A stretch of DNA of 64,000 nt from Chrysaora quinquecirrha. Lineage: Eukaryota > Cnidaria > Scyphozoa > Semaeostomeae > Pelagiidae. The stretch lies in NCBI GenBank assembly GCA_014526335.1, contig JACTAT010000111.1, forward strand, positions 227,957 through 291,956, read 5' to 3'. Positions 60,901 through 64,000 of the stretch are shown here, piece after piece. Positions within the stretch are counted from its first letter, which is position 1; every line of letters starts with the position of its first letter. The notes beneath the pieces are model-generated. The model was not told the DNA's origin, searched no databases, and saw nothing but the letters and a program-made list of their open reading frames with translations. A program made the translations under genes and the position numbers.

Positions 60901-63900
60901 GACTTGACTTGACTTGACTTGACTTGACTTGACTTGACTTGACTTGACTTGACTTGACTTGACTTGACTTGACTTGACTTGACTTGACTTGACTTGACTT
61001 GACTTGACTTGACTTGACTTGACTTGACTTGACTTGACTTGACTTGACTTGACTTGACTTGACTTGACTTGACTTGACTTGACTTGACTTGACTTGACTT
61101 GACTTGACTTGACTTGACTCTTGACAATTCTAACTTGACTTTGATCTTGACTCCACTCGTCTCAACTCCTGTCGACTCCACTTAACTTAAGTTAACTTAA
61201 CGTTTCAACTTAAACATAACTTGACTGACTTAACTTGATTTGACCTGACTAGACCTGACTTACACAAGACTCGACTTTGTTCTTTCTAGGTTTCCGTCAC
61301 ACCCGGAGATCCCAATTCGTTCATGACGTGTGGAGAAGATGGAACAGTAAGGCAATATGATCTTCGCATCAAATCAAATTGTTACTGTCAGGAATGCAGA
61401 GAGGTATGAAATCTTACCTACTGCCTTTGTAAGCCGGTTTCACACTGTAGACTTGTCTCATAGTTAGATTTATCGTATTCTAATCACAAAATGACCACCA
61501 GAGCGATTCTAGACCCAAAAAATTCAAAAATTTTCATGGAGTCAGTGCATACCCCATACCCCGTATTTAAGTGCATTGAGTTATATTTACTTCAATCTTC
61601 GTAAATTCTACTTTTGTCACCTATTGGAGTATGAGGATAGTGTGCAGTTCTAAATTTTTCTTTAAAAAAGCCCTGCGTGTGTCCTCTATATGGAGTTTCA
61701 ACTGTATTTAATTCTGCTCTTGCCTTTTTTCAGGATATTCTGGTTGAATGTGGACATGCAGTTACTTCTTTATGTGTCAACCCTATGAACCCCTATCATC
61801 TGGCCATAGGATGCGAAGATAGCGCCGTTCGTATTTACGACAGAAGAACCCTGGGGGCTGCCAAAGAGCAAGGGTATTTTCGCAGAAGTCGAGAGGAGAG
61901 TCCTGGATTGTTATGCTATTTTAAACCACCTAATTTGAAAAGAGAAAGATGCAGGGTTACGTCATTACGATATAGGTAAGTTTCAAATACATTATTCTCA
62001 ACCTCGTCCCAAGGCCCCAAACCATTTCTTCAATCTCAACCGTCAACCGTTATGGGACCTTTTGGTACCGGACATAAAATTTGCTAAAATATTGGCAATT
62101 TTGGCCTGGCACTAGCACAAGATGTAAATTCCGGAAGCAGATGTTATTTGGTCTCTGTGGCGCAGTGGTTAGCGTGCTGTGTCTAAAGATGTCTCCGCGA
62201 TTTATCTCAATTTTGAAGTTTTGTGCAGCTGAAAGGCTAAAATAATTAATAAAAATTCATAAATATGAAAGCAAGATTGATGAGACTTTTTCTCCTTAGT
62301 AACGATGGCAAAGAAATCTTGGTCAGCTATTGTACGGACTACGTATATCTATTCTCAATGGATGAAGCCTACAGGTTGGTCGAGGCGAAAAAGCTGGAAC
62401 AGGGGAATGGGACATTTAGGATCAGAGGAGGTGGTAGCAACCAACAATCGTCTAATTTACCACCAATGAAAAGACTACGCCTGCGTGGTGATTGGTCTGA
62501 TACTGGACCTGATGCGAGGCCAATAGACCTTTTCAAAGAGATCTGGGTCGGGAGCGTCATTTTTCTGGAAAATGGTAGGCATATCGAGTAAGGGAATCCT
62601 CTCCACGGACAAAGACCAGAATTGCAGTCGCTTCAGAGGAAGTAGTGCAGCAGATTTTACTCCAAATTCACGAATAATAGGAGAAAAAACAGAAAAGGGA
62701 ATCCTGCGACAGCAATGTTTAAAATATCTACAGAAACTCAGGAAACAAGATGCAATTAACTAACAAAACGGAAAATACTTGATTAAATCGATCCTAGACC
62801 AGATAAACTTGGACTTGAATCCTTTCTTTCACTTCAACTCCCATTAAATGTGAATTTGAAGCAAAATTTGCTGCGATATCTCTCCTGGAACGACCGCAAT
62901 TCCGGTCTTTGTCCGTGGAGAGGATTCCCTTACTCGATACGGCTGCCATTTTCCAGAAAAATGTCGCGTTCAACCCAGACCTCTTTGAAAAGGTCTATCA
63001 ATTTTCTTCTTTATTTTGCAGCAACTGATATGAATTTAGCTCTTATGCAAAGACTTTACGGCGTTTTCAGTCGATCATTGGAGGAAGCATTTAACATAAC
63101 AAATCCAAATGCATCTGATACCGATGAAGAGGAGGCCGTAGACCCGGGGCAGAGCGAGTCTGTAGATTCGACTCATGAGGAGGCAGAGAGCCAGGACGAG
63201 GCTGATGCAGAAAATAGTGCTGAGAGAGAAAGAACTCAGGAACAGGTTCAGGTAGAGGGTGAAGGGAATGACCATCGAAATAGTGTAGAAATAAATTTGG
63301 AAAGTGATCGAGGGCAGAGCGTTAAAGATGAATCTGCTGGGCAGTGTTGCTTTGCAGATCCTAGGACCTCTTATGAAACTACCTCCTCTTCAAGTCAGCT
63401 GCCTTCGCTACGAGAACGAGGCTGTGATGCCTGCGTCACGAATATTGATGCTGATCAGGACAATAATCATAATATGGATCAATGTGGGACTTTTTATTCT
63501 AAAAAGAGAGATTTCGCTCATACGTCAGACAGTAGTAGCGATTTTGCTACGAAATTAGCTCAAAATATAACGCTTGAGTCGATTCAAACTGTCGGTAGAG
63601 GAATCGTATCTGATCAGTGCTTGACGACGTCATACGAAAATCGACAGGGTGTTAATGCTTGTGACGACAGAACGATTTCAGACGAATTGTTTTCGGCTGA
63701 AAACAGAAATATGCGAAAACTCCAGAACGTTTCTACCACTGATCAGGTCTCGGACGACACTGGTGACGAGTTTAACAGTGATTTTCGGCTTTCTACCGAC
63801 GATAGCAGGGATTTTGGGCGGAAATATACAGATTCGTACGAAAATCAAAATTCTGAAAACTCCCGAATGAGTCACCGAGATCTAGTCACATTTGCTCGGC

Positions 63901-64000
63901 TGTGAAGTCGCTACAAGTGGACGAACATGAAATTTTATCGGAAAATACGAGGGTGATAACGAGAAACGATTGTGAAAATAACAGAAAATCTTCAAAGGAA
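57940..64000 (+). CDS. DCAF6: DCAF6 (NRIP) WD40 substrate receptor, 5' half of gene (continues off right edge)
   Basis: WD40 protein of the DDB1-CUL4 associated factor group; the vertebrate protein is also a nuclear receptor-interacting co-regulator. Exons: 57940-58054, 58167-58228, 59325-59417, 60237-60314, 60518-60622, 61290-61403, 61734-61975, 62300-62574, then from 63022. Matching blocks are [109 protein letters not shown], and [19 protein letters not shown]. The last visible exon starts with [19 protein letters not shown] and runs into a long acidic, Ser/Asp-rich linker. An ATG at 57961 is an in-frame alternative start. The donor after exon 8 appears to lie inside an inserted element. 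The exon 9 frame meets TGA at 63903, while another frame stays open to the window end. The C-terminal WD40 repeats are outside the window. Confidence 0.92.
58250..58947. mobile_element. 698-bp near-palindromic foldback element with CCCGATCGGG motifs
   Basis: Starts AGCTAGGGATATAAACCCGA and ends with the inverse, TTTATATCCCTAGCT. The arms are over 300 bp and match almost base for base (for example GGATTTTCCAGAAATTGCGA at about 58475 and its inverse at about 58705). Each arm has four CCCGATCGGG or near copies in its outer part. It sits in DCAF6 intron 2, starting 22 bp after the exon. Confidence 0.85.
59050..59225 (-). mobile_element. tRNA-derived SINE, reversed copy
   Basis: On the minus strand GCTCTATAGCTCAGTGGAAA begins the tRNA-like head. 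The tail includes the GGCAAATAAAAACAAATG and GAAGAAGGCTTAACATAGCC region shared with 1254-1625. Confidence 0.6.
59565..60125. mobile_element. Foldback element with CACCACATCAAGCATA arms
   Basis: The left arm is GTGGTGG-type units in plus orientation. After the centre GGAAATCATAGCAACACAAA (about 59863) the reverse complement CACCACATCAAGCATAATAA follows. The centre is shared with the 29739-31066 element. Ends are eroded. A separate hairpin lies inside the left arm at 59745-59816. Confidence 0.7.
59745..59816. mobile_element. 72-bp hairpin insertion, TAGCCTGCGCACAGCC stem
   Basis: TAGCCTGCGCACAGCC...AAACTTTCCT pairs with AGGAAAGTTTTGAGGCTG then TGCGCAGGCTA, leaving a loop of about 15 bases. 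It interrupts the GTGGTGGGTTAATAT unit of the surrounding array. Confidence 0.7.
60815..61120 (+). repeat. ACTTG pentanucleotide array
   Basis: About 300 bp of nearly pure (GACTT)n in DCAF6 intron 5, with imperfect flanks to about 61270. The Ser-Gln-Val-Lys minus-strand frame is an artefact. Confidence 0.95.
62155..62205 (+). repeat. tRNA-like 5' half, GTCTCTGTGGCGCAGTGGTT
   Basis: GTCTCTGTGGCGCAGTGGTT followed by AGCGTGCTGTG resembles the D-arm and A box of a tRNA. No T arm, B box or acceptor pairing follows, so it is a fragment of a tRNA-derived repeat. Confidence 0.4.
62526..62995. mobile_element. TA-flanked GACCTTTTC element, copy 2, at DCAF6 exon-intron border
   Basis: Ends GACCTTTTCAAAGAGATCTG and CCTCTTTGAAAAGGTC with TA at 62524-62525 and 62996-62997. 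Inner blocks GGAATCCTCTCCACGGACAA and the inverse are at 62591 and about 62915. It fills nearly the whole space between the conserved end of exon 8 and the acceptor of exon 9. Confidence 0.85.

Noticed and set aside
60816..61181. Ser-Gln-Val-Lys frame of 121 codons
   Set aside because: The ACTTG repeat read on the minus strand.

Overview
This is a 64 kb piece of an AT-rich animal nuclear genome, read as raw genomic sequence with introns. All six protein genes are split into many short exons with GT/AG borders, and all match ancient eukaryotic or animal families: TAK1/MAP3K7, a DUF4140/DUF4139 protein, a Golgi class I alpha-mannosidase, eIF1A, prefoldin subunit 3 and DCAF6. The intron-rich structure, the very dense miniature inverted-repeat elements and the types of LINE and retroelement remnants suggest an early-branching marine animal, with a cnidarian as my best guess. 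The organism is an inference; nothing in the window names it.

Layout: 1-2168 is the intron downstream of the last visible TAK1 exon and is full of repeats. TAK1 lies on the minus strand (7341 down to 2169 and off the left edge). The DUF4139 gene lies on the plus strand (8183-19316, nine exons, complete, 627 aa). The mannosidase lies on the minus strand (39154 down to 23488, twelve coding exons, complete, 623 aa). eIF1A lies on the minus strand (50758 down to 45150, seven coding exons, complete, 147 aa). Prefoldin 3 lies on the plus strand (51033-56245, six exons, complete, 189 aa). DCAF6 lies on the plus strand (57940 to beyond 64000, nine exons visible). TAK1/DUF4139 and eIF1A/prefoldin 3 are head-to-head pairs. 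The second pair is separated by only 274 bp, which suggests a shared promoter for two proteostasis and translation genes.

Most of the rest is repeats. At least a dozen families of short inverted-repeat elements can be delimited by their terminal repeats and target-site duplications (TA, TAA/TTA or 8 bp). There are tRNA-derived SINEs, LINE 3' tails, and an unusual number of unrelated satellite arrays. Several foldback elements have arms built from tandem repeats.

The most interesting points are: (i) a TA-flanked element that fills nearly all of a DCAF6 intron and appears to supply its splice donor; (ii) a 3.4 kb element with equal 556 bp inverted ends inside a TTAG array; (iii) foldback elements with arms of a 64-bp minisatellite; (iv) a 698 bp near-palindrome studded with CCCGATCGGG; (v) a TAK1 kinase domain whose alpha-C exon cannot be found where an insertion now sits; and (vi) an array dense in AGGTCA. 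There is no CRISPR array, operon or other prokaryotic system.
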